A stretch of 64,000 bases of DNA from Ottelia alismoides. Its lineage: Eukaryota; Streptophyta; Magnoliopsida; Alismatales; Hydrocharitaceae. Position 1 is the stretch's first letter. The number at the start of each line of letters is the position of its first letter. The DNA lies in assembly GCA_037367405.1 (NCBI GenBank), contig JAZKJV010002330.1, positions 1 to 64,000 on the forward strand. Reading direction: 5' to 3'. The notes beneath the pieces were generated by a model that had not been told where the DNA came from, did not search any database, and saw only the letters and a list, made by a program, of their open reading frames with translations. This document shows positions 1 through 11,668 of this stretch, in pieces. A program made the translations under genes and the position numbers.

Positions 1-3000
1 TCAAAATAAAATAAAAGAAATAGAAAACAAAAGAAAATAAAAAGAAATCAAAAAGCTGCGAAAAGCTGCGAAAGAAACAAAAAGTCGTGGGAAAAGCCAC
101 AAAACTAAAACCGAACAAAAACAAAAATAAAAAGACTACTAAGCCGTACTCCCCAGTAACGACGCTATTCTGATGACAGAAAAACGTGTCAATCCAAGAT
201 CCGGGTGAGCTATAAAAACACGGGTCGTTGCAACCTCAATGTCGGAGATCGGTCAATCAAGAAAAAAGACTACCAAAATCAAATAATCAATCAAACGTCA
301 AATAGTGCTCTCGCTATTTATTTAACCTAGTATAGCGACCAGGGTCGGACTTAAGGAGCACGAGTTGACCAAATAGCCTACGAAATAGACAGAAAAACAA
401 AAAAATAAAGAAAATATTTTTTGGTGGATTTTATGTATTTTTAAGTTTTTTTTTGTGATTTTTAGTTATGAAGAAAATAAAGAGAAAGGCAAAAAGAGCA
501 CAATCAATGAATTATTAAACACCACAAAACAACTCCAAAAATTACAATAAAAATATTTTTGAGTTTTTGAATTTTTAAGTGTTTTTGGTAATTTTCTCAA
601 AATTTTGTGATTTTTAGTTGATTTTCTAAAAATAGAAAAAGACAAAAACAAGAAGCTAATGTGCAACCAAATTTGAAAGGTTATTTAAAAATAGATAAAT
701 AACCTATAAAATTCTGGAGATAATTTTATATCAAACTAGAAATGAAAACTAAGCTACAGGAACAAAAAGTGCAATTTTAGAATTTTTAATAATTTTTATA
801 AGGTTTTTAGGTTTTGAAGTTTTTAGGTGTTTTATAAATCCAAATCAAGTGAAATTTGGACTGAATCAAGTAAACACTCAAACAAATAGTAAGATTTTTT
901 TAGAATTTTTAGATGATTTTTATATTTTTAATTGATTTTATAATTCAAACAGTAGCAAAAACAAGGGTTTTTGATTTTTTAAAATATAAAAACAATAAAA
1001 AAATGTCCCACAAAATTAGTAAAATTTTTACACATTGGCAGGGCCACATGTCCAAATTTCACCAAATTTGGAGTTAATTTGATATTTTATTTAGCCAATA
1101 GAAGGAAGACAACACACAAGGCACTATTTGCAAAGAAAATAAGTTTCCAGGGCTTAAAGATAACACATGCGAAAGCTATGGGGCCTAATGTGCAAAAAGC
1201 CCAGAAATGCACGAGGCACGCATGTATTAGCACTCAGAGGGACTAAAATATCATTCTATTTATAACAGATCAAATAATAACATCCAGAAAGTCCAAGCCC
1301 ATACATGCAATTTGTCCAAAAACTCACGCGTCGAAGCACGTGCACCACATTCACAGGGACTAAATCGTGAATAAAACAAACACAAGGTCCTACATGCAAT
1401 TTACCTTAAATAAAAACAACTAAATAAAATATTTACAGGACTCAACTGTAAAAACTAAAAAAGGAAGAGACTAAGGGATATTTACCCCTTTATTAAGATC
1501 CGACGGCTGATGGGCGTCCACTCCAGATCTAACGGCCGTGACGCGTGGACACCCCTTCGGCGATGAGCGGCGTGGATATGATCCTCAGATGGATTGACGG
1601 TCGGGAGCCTCCCTCAGATGAATGCTACGATCTAAACTGGCGCGAGGGGGCTAGATCGACGGCGACGGATGCTCCTAGAAGAACAGATCCCCGACGAGGT
1701 TCGCCGGGACATTATGCGTGATCAGGAGGTCCTCGAGTGGTGCTGAGATAGGGGAATGGAAGCTGGAGGTACTCCGCAGCTTGTGGGATGCTCGGATGAG
1801 GCCAGGAGCGTCGGAGGAGCTCCGGCGACGAGGACGAACTGAAGCAGCTGTTCCTAAAGAGGCGAGCCTCCAGATGAGGCTCTTAAGCCTTGATACATGC
1901 ACAAGAAGCAAGAGGGATCAAGGGTAAACTGCCTCGACCCATTAGCGGGCGAAATTGGTGCGTGGGTGAGTCGAGGCGTGGTCCTCTGACGAGCGGCGAC
2001 GGTGGAGGACCTAAGTCTTGGTTTCGGGGCGAACCAAGATGATCAGAGGGGCGTAGAAGGTGAGGATAAGTTTCGTGGGTATGATAGAATGGTCGGATGG
2101 TCGAAAGGATGGACGGAGCGGTGTGGATTGGCCGGTGAAGGTCGGCGACACAAAACCTAAGATCTTGAATTAAAGCGAAGCTAAAGGCTAATAGAGCTAC
2201 CTGGTGGCTGAGAGCGTCTGTGGGGGAGATGCTGAGTCTCCTGGGATCCTCGCCTCAACGGAGCGACGCCTCCAACGGCTCGAGCTCGCCAATGGCGGAG
2301 CGCGGCGGCGATGACCACCGGACCTGGGGCTAGGTCACCTCTTTCCTCGCTGCAACACCTCATAGGGCTTGCTGTCACTCAAGGCAAGAAGGTGGAGGTC
2401 CTGGGAGTCGAGGATGATGGCCGAAGGTGCGGGAAAATGCGGTTGGAGGCGAGGCTATATAGGAGTGAAGTCCGGGAAGATGGGAGTCGGGCACGTATCG
2501 CGAGGCTCGGATCCCTAGGAAGAAGGTCGAGTGTGGATCGCGGATGTGCCCTCTACAATCGGAGCTCAGGGTTTGGCCAAATGGAGGTCGGTCCAAATCG
2601 GGAAAATTCGGAGAAATCGGGCAAGCGAACATGATCCGTGAAGAAGAGGTCCGCGGGGAAGAGTTTACCGGGGGTCAACATCCCCCGTGGACCAATAGGA
2701 AAAATCTAGCCCATAAATTATTTAGAAATTCAAAATAAAATAGCAACTGATTTTATTTTAAAACATTTTCAAAATAAAAAATGTTTTTTTACAAAGTATT
2801 TTTATGTGATTTTTATTTATTTTTTGAAAAAAAATAAATTATGTATATACATTATATTATATTATATACAGGTATAGGTACCTATGTATTTTTTATTTTT
2901 ATTTTTATTATTTTATTTATGTACAATTATCCCAATTTTATATTTTATTTATTTACATCATAAAATTTGGAATCAAAAATAATTTTTATTTTATTTTATT

Positions 3001-3485
3001 AATTATTTACAAGGGTAAATAAATATGTCTTTTATTCTTATATACATAGTATATACACTGAGGAGAGAGAAATTATTTATTTTTGTTTTTATTTTAATTT
3101 TTTCTGATTTTTATTTTATTCTTATAAATATATACAAAATATGGAAAACATATATACAATTTTATTTTAGGAAAATAAAATATATACATTAAGAAGGGGA
3201 TTTACACAATGATGAATGATCCTATCTCTCTCTGCTTATTTTATTTTGCGGTCGTGCCCATATTGAGCCCTCCCTTGGGTGAAGGCCACTCAATATTTAT
3301 TCTAAATATTTCCCTCTTTTTATTTATTATTTATTCTTTTATTTTTGCACAAAAACATGCTAATTATGGGTATTTACACAATGCATGTTTTTGGTGAATT
3401 ATTATATTTACAAACATATACATGGTGTTTTGCAAAGTTTTTGGCTAAAATAACAGAATAAAGAGTGATGAATGAGGATTCATCA
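1..3485 (-). mobile_element. Long LTR of Ty3/gypsy family (copy A), incomplete at window edge
   Basis: Read on the minus strand, this LTR starts at 3485 with TGATGAAT-CCTC-ATTCATCA, the same hairpin start found at 8377, 11669, 20737 and 52655(-). It continues through an AT-rich part (about 2700-3480), a GC-rich gene-like part (about 1490-2690) and a second AT-rich part down to position 1. Near 360 it carries the GTCCGACC motif that copies C and E have about 3.4-3.6 kb from their starts. No polypurine tract precedes the start, so it is probably a 5' LTR whose element extends left of the window. It is inserted in a Copia RNase H gene. Short open frames inside the GC-rich part are not credible genes. 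The family link is seen; superfamily is inferred from the pol next to copies C and D. Confidence 0.75.
2453..2462 (-). promoter_or_regulatory. Candidate TATA box of LTR copy A
   Basis: CTATATAG on the minus strand at the entry to the GC-rich part of the LTR. Copies D and E have a TATA motif at the same structural place. It probably marks the U3/R promoter; the start site is not determined. Confidence 0.4.
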
Positions 3486-3649
3486 ACCGTCGCTACACTA
3501 GAGACTTGATCCAGAGAGACTTGATATCTACATCTCACGTGAGCTTAGGGGATCAGACTGCTGACATACTCAGCAAGCCGTTGCTCAGAGGACCCTTCCA
3601 AAGATGTTCTTCCAAGCTGAGCATGATAGACATCTATGCTCCACCTTGA
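3486..3649 (+). pseudogene. Copia retrotransposon RNase H C-terminus, remnant
   Basis: An open frame from about 3488 to the TGA at 3647-3649 encodes the very end of a Ty1/Copia polyprotein. It contains DQTADILSKPLLRGPF and then SKLSMIDIYAPP, the usual closing motif of plant Copia RNase H. A polypurine tract (GAGGGGGAG) follows immediately and then an LTR start, as expected for a Copia 3' end. The rest of the polyprotein is missing because LTR copy A of the gypsy family is inserted at 3485/3486. The family assignment is firm; the element is dead. Confidence 0.85.
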
Positions 3650-3656
3650 GGGGGAG

Positions 3657-3810
3657 TGTAGAGACTGATATTACTATATGTTATGTACCCTTTCGTAATT
3701 TCTTATTTTTCTCTGGAGTACTATGTATTTTACCCGTGAGGTCTCTCCCTATATAAGAGAGCCTAGGGTTCCCTTGAATAATAAATCGCTCACTTTTCCC
3801 AACACCTACA
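3657..3810 (+). mobile_element. Short Copia 3' LTR
   Basis: It starts TGTAG directly after the polypurine tract and ends CTACA, a 5-bp inverted terminal match. It contains a TATA box (TATATAAG, 3750-3757) and an AATAA polyadenylation-like motif near 3778. At about 154 bp it is very short for an LTR, so the right boundary is a proposal based on the terminal match. Confidence 0.6.
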
Positions 3811-4191
3811 ATAGGGTCTAAGTTGCATCACGGCGGCGACTGCACAAGAGGAGGTCTCTCTTCCCAAATCCGCACCTTCGGTGACTTCTCCCTCTACAAT
3901 AGTGAAACCCTTGTGCGGTGCCCCATCTCCAGCAGCATCGATCTCGCGAAAATAACTCCAAGCGTTGCATCTTGCACAAGGCAGCGCCGCCCTTCCCGAT
4001 CTCCATCGACCCTCTGCGCTCCTCCATCTCCAGCAAGCTCTAGGCGCTGCTCCTCTGAGTCCAAGAGACACGCAGCCTGCCTCCTCGATCTGCTGGTGGC
4101 TGTGCTCAAGAGAAAACCTCATCGGGGTCGGGTCTCGAAGATGAGAGGGTTCCCAAGTGCAAATCTTAAATAGCACCCGACGTGGGAATCC
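3811..4191. other. Unassigned GC-richer stretch
   Basis: It follows the Copia LTR and is open in several frames on both strands over about 350 bp. No frame shows a recognisable domain and composition explains the open frames. It may be captured genic sequence or an untranslated leader. It is not called a gene. Confidence 0.3.
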
Positions 4192-4194
4192 TAA

Positions 4195-4493
4195 GGGCCT
4201 GTTTGGTTGCCAGGGTACCCGGGTACCCTGGCATACTCCTAGCTTCAACCTTGCATTCCATGGTTAGGATTACTTGTATTGATCCCACAATTTATTTGGT
4301 ATATGATTTTTAACCTTGTTCAAATACACTTATTAATATAAAAAATATATTATAATAATTAAAAAAGTTAATATAACACATAATCAATGTCACATCACAT
4401 CACGATTATCATTGCAACCATCTCAACCCTCCAAACAACTACTATTCACAGGAGATACCCCAACCCAGCCCAACCCAGTAACCAAACATGCCC
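4195..4493. mobile_element. Tourist-like MITE (PIF/Harbinger type)
   Basis: The terminal inverted repeats are GGGCCTGTTTGGTT at the left and AACCAAACATGCCC at the right. The 3-bp flank TAA occurs on both sides (4192-4194 and 4494-4496), as PIF/Harbinger insertion predicts. It has no coding capacity and is AT-rich inside. A 22-bp direct repeat also flanks it (4167-4188 and 4494-4515, one mismatch), which is longer than this superfamily makes and suggests a duplicated target. Confidence 0.8.
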
Positions 4494-4563
4494 TAAATAG
4501 CACCCCACGTGGGAAGCTGCTACTTTGGGCCCTTGTGGCCCGTGAGGTTTAAAAAATGATGAA

Positions 4564-4809
4564 TTTGGGATTTTTACCCGACAGATCCTATAAATTTTGC
4601 CAATTAGCTCCACGACCTTTAAAATAACCTGATCCCCCCTCGAGCCCGTAAACTTGCCAACCCTTATCCCATGAACCCTGCGGTTAATCTGATTGAAGCA
4701 CGTGGGGGTTCTTAGGGTAATTTACAGGGTCAGTGGGGTAATTACATTGTGCAAAAGGTTGTAAAGGTAATTTAAAAGTTTATAGGGGATGTTGGGTAAA
4801 AATCCCAAA
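4564..4809. mobile_element. Small foldback MITE, class uncertain
   Basis: The left end TTTGGGATTTTTACCC is matched by the reverse complement of the right end, and the similarity goes on into a CCTATAAA-like motif. It is about 245 bp long with no coding capacity. No convincing target duplication was found, so the superfamily is open (Mutator-like is possible). Confidence 0.5.
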
Positions 4810-6780
4810 AATATCCGAGAAAAGCCTAAGAAAAATGTGATGCCTTATTTGGTTTTGTTTTCTCCACATCTTTGTTGCCTTCTCCAACTTGGTCGACGTC
4901 AATGTTTTCCGACAAGTATGGGAGAAATGGGAAGTATTGTGGAGTCACGTGTCTTCTCCAAATTCCAGATTCCAAGCCATTCGGATTTAGACTCTACAGT
5001 TCAGAAGTTCAGACTCGACGATTGGTTCTGAGTCCTCGTTTAGACATGCTCATGTATGCAGTCTTTTCAGAGGGTACATGTTTACCATCTTTTATGTGGT
5101 CCCCATCTTTCTTGTTTCGGCCAGGGTTTCATATGATCCATAGGGACTACAAAGAAGAGATCCCATTCCCTATGCCATGTGGTTCATATTTTCTAACAGG
5201 TATTTCATGACAATAAATATGAATCATTCTACATTTTATATTTAAAGGTATATTGAAAAATATTTTACAAAGACATAGTTGAGATGTCAAAAATTAGCAA
5301 TTTTTAAAACAACATTTGACGACAAGGTTGACAATGACAATTGCTTCATGATGTAGAGGCACTGTTTGTTGCTATTGGAAAGGATTGTGGCATGCACAAG
5401 GGAGGAATGGAGAGGGAAATTTGTGAGATAGGAAGAGGCGATGTAGGACATCGACACGCATGCTCTCTAAGTTGAAGAAACAAAACCAATGGAAACTTTC
5501 TTTAAGGGAACTTAGGATGGCGATGAAACTTGCATCAGGGGAACACTGAAAGGATAAGAGTCGAAAGAATATCATACTACGAGTTAGGTTGTACATAAAA
5601 ATATGAATAGTTTTTAAAAATTTACATTTTATTTAAAGATAATATATTATTTTTATTTTATCAAAAATGGGTGGTAGAACACTATGGGGAAGGAACCACT
5701 CGTTGATGTTGGTTCTCTGTTCGAAGGAGGTGTCTCTTGTCTCGCTCCTCTTCTTGCCGATGGAACCTCGTTGCGATCTTGTCCAAGCTATGCATTGTTG
5801 TTGCATCCTTTGGAGTTTAGAACTCAAATCGATCGTCCCTTCATTAGCGCCAATATTCATGAATGCAACCATATATCCTGCATATGATGCCACAATATGC
5901 GTAAGCAAGCATACAGTCGCACCGCAAGGATATATGTCCATTAGGCATATACATGCGGCATATGCAGATCACATATATGATTGAATCTCTTTAGGTGAGA
6001 GTAAATCTAATCGGATTTGACACATTAGATTATGAATAGTAAAATCAATTATTCCCTTCAACCTAAAACCTTGCCCTCGTCGCACTGTTTACCTAAAACC
6101 CTAAACTTCTCCCTGATCTTCCATTCTCCAATCACCAACTCTACAATATGGTATAGGCCATAGTCGAGCCTCCTCCCACAGTTGCCTCTAATGAAGGCTA
6201 CCCCCGCCATCATCATCTATGTCATAGGCTTCATCGACCGTGCGTGATTAGTTGATTCAACCATTCACCTTGTCGTGACAACCACCATTATCAAGTTCAT
6301 GTCCCACGTTGGTCGCCATAGCGGAGACTCCTCGCATCATCAACAAGCATTCCTTCATCTTTAATTTTGTAATATAGGTAGTATGACGCCTATGTGACCT
6401 CCTCCTTCTTGAAGCTCGTCTAGTTGGAAGATAGGGTATGTGTTGCTTCCTTTTTTGTTCCACTTGGGAGTTGATGCTTCTTATATTTTTAAGTTTTTTT
6501 AGTGCTACATAGCTATTGCAGTGTACTAGAGACTACACTAATTGCTACTGCCAGATAAACGAGTGCCTCCTCTTATATTTTTACATAGATATTTTTCATT
6601 GAATCTTTGCATTGTTGATATATATTATTGCTAAATGTTGTTGAATGGTATAGTCAGATCTATATAGCTAATGCTTTTTATAGGGAAAAAAGGGAGGACC
6701 TGAGCCGGGATCCACACAGAGTTATAATCTATATTATTAATATTGCCATCATTCTTTACCGAAGCTCCTGTCTATTGTAC
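4810..6780. other. No recognised feature
   Basis: Intergenic sequence of mixed composition. Open frames of 70-112 codons at 4789-5210 and 5633-5984 show no family motif and overlap each other on both strands. Nothing here supports a gene. Confidence 0.5.
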
Positions 6781-6835
6781 ATACACACACACACACATAT
6801 ATATATATATACACACACACATACACATATATTAC
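6781..6835. repeat. Compound microsatellite (AC)n(AT)n(AC)n
   Basis: Runs of AC, then AT, then AC dinucleotides over about 55 bp. It explains the peptide of Tyr/Thr/His repeats predicted across it. Confidence 0.9.
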
Positions 6836-6979
6836 TACTAAATTCTTTTGAATTGTACTGCTAGATATATCTTACTCCTACATCAATGATGTTATATATT
6901 ATTGTCACTGCATATTACTGCTGCCATCAAGTTTTCTACTAATATTCATTTGTCATTTATTGTGGGAAGCAATAATGAT

Positions 6980-7155
6980 GGTATAACAATGTTTCTCCCA
7001 TCAAAAAGACCGAGGTTCAAATCCCCCCTGAGGAAGTATGTGTCAGGTATTCGATAACCACCGTCAAAAATCATCCGATCTTTCAACATGGATTTGATAA
7101 GTATTCATGTGTGGCTGACCCTACTTAAAAGTAGAAGGCTTTGCCATTTTTCTAA
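6980..7155 (+). mobile_element. tRNA-derived SINE with RTE-like 3' tail
   Basis: The element is 176 bp and is flanked by TGGGAAGCAATAATGAT (6963-6979) and TGGGAAGCAATAACGAT (7156-7172), a 17-bp target duplication with one mismatch. Close to its 5' end it has an A-box-like TGGTATAACAATG and, about 36 bp later, a B box GGTTCAAATCC (7014-7024), the internal RNA polymerase III promoter of tRNA-derived SINEs. Its 3' part (GACCCTACTTAAAAGTAGAA, then GGCTTTG) resembles the 3' end of the RTE LINE seen at 35670-35710. That suggests mobilisation by the RTE enzyme, which is inference. It has no coding capacity. Confidence 0.75.
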
Positions 7156-7205
7156 TGGGAAGCAATAACGATATATAATTTTTTTGCCACTTGAGAATGT
7201 TCTAA

Positions 7206-8376
7206 GTTCTCTAAACTATTGATGCTATACACTTGTTGAGGAGAATAGAGATTTGTAGAACTAAGAGAAAGAACCTCCCTGTGATTTTTATTGATTTTGA
7301 AAAGTCTTATGATTCAATCACATATGAGATATTGTGGAGAGTTTTGGTGAAGAGACAGGTACATATCCTACATGTTAACCTTATAAAGGAAATGTATGAT
7401 GTAGCTTCATCGATATTTGAAGATTCGCTTTGGAAAGCTGACTATTTTGACATTAATATCAATCTACATCAAGGTCCAGCTTTGAACCCATTCATTTTTA
7501 CTTTAGCTATGGAGGAGTTGACTAGACGCATTCAGATAAGTTACCTTGGTGTATATTATTCGCCAATGATATTGTGTTTATTAACTAGACGAGATGGAGT
7601 AAATGAGAAGCTTGAGATATGGATACTTGCCTTAGATACTAAAGGATTTCGCATAAGTAGGGATAATATTGAATATATAGAGTGTACATTTGATTGAAGC
7701 AGCAGAGAATGAATCGAAGTGAAGATTGGATACGATAACATTCAGAAGAAATAACAACAACAAAGCCTTTTACCACAATTAAGTATGATCAGATAATATT
7801 CAGAATAAAGATTCTTTTAAATACTTGGGATCTTTTTTGGGACATGATGGGGAAATCGATGGAGATGTTACTCATAAAATATACGCAGGTTGGTTAAAGT
7901 GGAAAGGGACCTCTATTGTTCTATGTGATAAGAAAATTCCTTTGAAAATCAAAGGAAAGTATTACGAAGCAGTTGTGGGACCTACTATGCTCTATGGATT
8001 TGAATGTTGGCATGTGAACTACATACATATGCAGAGAATGACAGCAGTAAAAATGAAAATGCTAAGGTGGATGTGTGGTCATACAAGAAAAGATTGGATT
8101 CAGAATGATGTCATCAAAAGGAAAGTTGATGTAGATCTGATAATGGATAAAATAAGAGAAAATCGCTTAGGATGGATTGGCCATTCGTAAAGAAGGTCTG
8201 TCGATGCACCAATTAGAATATGTGAGATTTGGGATGTTAAGCCAGCCAAGAGATGGAGAGGAAGGTACAAGAAGTGTTGGAATGAGACTATCTGAAGGGA
8301 TCTTAGTTATTTGGATCTACGCTTGCGAATGACCCAAGATAGATGTGAATGGATGCAAATAATCCATGTAGCCGAC
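7206..8376 (+). pseudogene. RTE-type LINE reverse transcriptase remnant (copy 1)
   Basis: Two open stretches (7217-7697 and 7825-8190) together cover the middle and C-terminal part of a plant RTE reverse transcriptase. Recognisable motifs are FIDFEKSYD (palm region), LHQGPALNPFIFTLAME, and, in another frame, FANDIV where the second copy has the catalytic FADDIV, so the first catalytic Asp is Asn and the frame is broken there. The C-terminal part with MLRWMCGHTRKD and ENRLGWIGHS matches the copy at 34876-35722. A 44-bp insertion at 7748-7791 breaks the frame again. The 3' end is cut at 8376 by LTR copy B, five bases into the terminal block GCCGACCCTACTT. Inactive. Confidence 0.85.
7748..7791 (-). 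mobile_element. 44-bp RTE 3' end nested in RTE copy 1
   Basis: Read on the minus strand this is the extreme 3' end of the RTE family (CTTAATTGTGG, AAAAGGCTTTG, then GTTGTTGTT). It is flanked by GATAACATTCAGAA (7734-7747) and GATAATATTCAGAA (7792-7805), a 14-bp target duplication with one change. The second RTE copy has only one such segment (around 35092-35105), which gives the empty site. It is an extreme 5' truncation, still with a target duplication. Confidence 0.8.
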
Positions 8377-8740
8377 TGATAAATCTCTGATTTATCAACA
8401 TAATTTTGATTTATTATTCTCCTAGCTTAGGAACTCATTAATATTAATCAATAACTAACTTAATTTAATAATTAAATCTGTGTAGCTAAATAAACTTAAT
8501 TATTAGTTTTAATTAAGTGATCTCTGTGTTGTATATATTCTTACATATTGTGTTAATATTTTATGTATGTTTTATTTATTAAAAACCCATAAAAATGACA
8601 TAGATTTGTAAATAATAATATGTATATTATTTATTATTTAAAATAACGAAAAAATAAGAAACGAATTAAAAGGAGTAATTTTACACATATAAAAATACTC
8701 AAAAAATTATTTATGTACATATTATGTAATCTCACTTTGA

Positions 8741-8812
8741 GTTCAACATGAAAGTTGTAGATATCAATGAGATCTACAGCTCTCAATCAGATCTTCAACT
8801 TTCATGTTGAAC
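8741..8812. repeat. Perfect 17-bp stem hairpin in LTR B
   Basis: GTTCAACATGAAAGTTG at 8741-8757 and its exact reverse complement at 8796-8812, with a 38-base loop containing GATATC and GATCTACAG. LTR copy F has a shorter version with one mismatch at 48387-48431. Confidence 0.85.
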
Positions 8813-10755
8813 ACTTTTTCCAATTCTTTCTCTAATTATTCTTTTTGAATTTACATTAATTTGTTCATTTTCTAATTATTTGATTGGGCCATGTGGCCCA
8901 ACCACAACCCTCCACCTAGCTTGCCCTATTATTTAATCCACCTTTGATTATGACCGTCTGATCATCTTGATCGGAGCATCAGGACCGACCTTGCGTGCCC
9001 AAATCCCAGCTGATTGATCTTGATAAGATGGATCAAGCCCACCCTTTAGTGCCAAGTCTAGGGTCGTTGGTTCATTTGATCCAATAGTCCATGTATCGTC
9101 TCCTTCATCGCACCTCTTCACCCCTCTCCCTCGCCAGTTGTGAAACCACCTCCATTCCGAAGATAAGGGTCTTCTCAGGTGAGATCCTCGGCCAAAGTAG
9201 GACGCGATTCAACCGTTGTTCATGGTTGATTGAGCCTCCACCTTTAGACGCGGTGGTCAAGCGAGGACCAGGAGTAAGCGAGCTCCAGCCCCAGGCAGTG
9301 TTCCACCCTTCTTCCTCCTTTGTTCAACTCCGTTACAGGTAAATTTTGCTAATCGTATTTTTCTTAGTGTTCCTTCATTTTCTACGCATACACCAACACA
9401 CTCAATCCTTCATCTGACCTGCTTGATACCTTAATAATCATTCCAAGATCTTCGTGCATACCTTAGATTTCTCAAACAATCGCAAGATCAATATGTTCGC
9501 TTCAATTTGTTCTTCGTTTCATGTAGATGAAGAACCCATTCTAGGGCTACTTTAATTCATTCAATTGGCCCTTCATTCTGTCATCATTTCGCCATTATCT
9601 CATCCACAAACATGTAGGTAGGCTTCGAATACATTCTAACTCGTGCAAAGTGCCATTGAACAAAAAATTCAAGCTTCTCTGATCTTCCATTTCTTGCCCC
9701 GACGAATCTTCATCGACCGGCCATTCCAACCTTCTCCGGAGCAACCTTGAACCAACCCCCTCTTTGCTAGGACCTTGTGATGGTAGATGGATCTTCATAC
9801 ACGAAAGAGGACCACGAAGGTGCAATGTAGCCGGAGACTAAGCCATTCAGTCGCATCAGAGGAGAAAGACGAGGACCTATTAATCTATAACTGTTGTCGA
9901 ATCAATCCCATTTGGGCGTAATCCCACGACCCAGAAGAGCCCACGTCATCGTATACGGAGCATCAATTCGACCATAGGTTTGGAGTCTCCGAACCAGATT
10001 CGAGACATCTCAAAACGCCATGTAACATCGAGCATCATGCGCCTCTTGAGCCTTCCATCGACCCTCCAGTCACGTGTAAGATGCACATGTGCAGGGATTT
10101 TTGTAAAGAAAAACCCTGACGGGTCTTCCTGATTACAGATAAGCCCCGTGTGTGATATATTTATATATTTAGCCCATATGGCTATTATATTTGCATCTGT
10201 ACCCCTGTGATGGACCTAAATTGACGCTTTATGATTCTTTACGTTTATGCCCATGGCTTGTTGATACATTATCTTGTGAATCGTATATCCCATTTAAATG
10301 AAATTGATCTTGTTGGAAAGCTAATTTAAAACACTTTTTGTGGTTTTATTTATTCTTTGAGTTGATAAATAAATTTACACATTAAAATTTAGAGCTTTGG
10401 TTGGATCTTTACAAGTTATTCTGAGCATCATTTCTTGCATATAAATTAATCAAACCCTGATTTTCGCTTGCTAAATTAAGAATTGATTTGAGTAATTAAT
10501 TCCATATTATTTCTTCATCTAACTCTGGTAGAATGCTTAATTTTATTAAGACGAGTTAGGATTTGATCTATTAATATATTCCTAGGATAATTGATGTTCA
10601 ATGAAAGCTTAAACTAAATTTATCGTGATCAATTCGTTTAAATGGATTAATTGGAGATTAAGTCAGTATTATTATTGCATTTTGTTTGTTGCTCTATATT
10701 GTATTGTTTGTATTACTTTGTTTGTGTCAATCATCATTTTGTCATCGTTAGATAG

Positions 10756-10837
10756 TTTCGTAGAAAATCAAATAAAAATCATGCATCGCATTACTTTTTC
10801 GTAGAAAATCAAATAAAAATCATGCATCACATTCTAT
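10756..10837 (+). repeat. 41-bp tandem duplication
   Basis: Two adjoining copies of a unit beginning TTTCGTAGAAAATCAAATAA, with a few changes at the right end. It lies in the AT-rich part of LTR B. Confidence 0.85.
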
Positions 10838-11060
10838 TTGCATTTTCTTGACTTAGATTCGTAGAGTAATCTCTTAATTGAATATAGATTTGCTGAGTAA
10901 TCACTTAATTACATACTTAATGTCTAGAGTAACTCAATTAATTGCTTGTGTCCTTATATTCGACCTTTAACTTATCCTTGATAAATTAAATCGAGTCATC
11001 TTCACAGAAATATTACGACTCCGTTCTGATTGATTATTAATTGTCATATTACAACTAATA

Positions 11061-11668
11061 CGAATTAAGTTATCTGATTAGTCATTAATGAGATGGTATC
11101 CGTTAGAACCTTGCACCTTTGTCGAGGATGATGTACCAACAATAAACATTCATCATCCTTTAGTAGACGATTCTGTTTTAGATTCCAAGTTGAATGTAAA
11201 AGATTCATGTATGGAGAATATTGTTTCTAAGAAAAAAAGAAATTTCTTACTTAATCGCTTTTCCTTGTGCTCTAACAGCTAGAAAGCACGTCGTTAAGAA
11301 GATTCAGAAAGATGATCCAGAGATGGAACGGTTTTGTAGAGACAACATTATGGTTAAGGTACCATTTGATGAGTATGTAGCTAGTCATCCTACTTTTTAG
11401 AAATACCTTAAGGTGTGATGCACACCTACTAGGGGTTAGAAGGAAGAAATTGAACAATTACGTGAAGACGCATGTCTTATCAGTCACCACTACTTATTTT
11501 CTTAGGAACCAACAACTACAAAGAAATAAGAGAGACATGGGTGCACATTATGTGATGATTCATATAGATGACATAGCTTATTTACATACTATGTACTCTC
11601 ATGGATAATGGTTTTTCGATTACTCTATTGCACTTAGCTTGGTATGAGAAACTAGAGTTGGGACCACT
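11061..11668 (+). other. Probable internal fragment following LTR B
   Basis: A stretch with a 64-codon frame (11088-11282) and further broken frames in the same direction, lying between the end of LTR B and the start of LTR C. The position suggests the beginning of the internal region of the LTR B element, cut by LTR C. I see no gag or protease motif that would prove it. Confidence 0.35.

Larger units (their letters stand above)
8377..11060 (+). mobile_element. Long LTR of the gypsy family, divergent copy B
   Basis: It starts with TGATAAATC-TCT-GATTTATCA inside the 3' end of RTE copy 1. It shares with the other copies the CATGAAAGTTGTAGAT motif (8749-8764), a GGCC-type palindrome near 8885, a GC-rich leader (about 8940-10100) and an AT-rich 3' half. 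No polypurine tract precedes it, so it is taken as a 5' LTR. The 3' boundary near 11060 is approximate. It is the most divergent copy, so it may be a sister family. Confidence 0.6.

Noticed and set aside
7014..7024. tRNA gene suggested by GGTTCAAATCC
   Set aside because: It is only the B box; no acceptor stem or cloverleaf. With the A box, tail and target duplication it is a SINE.
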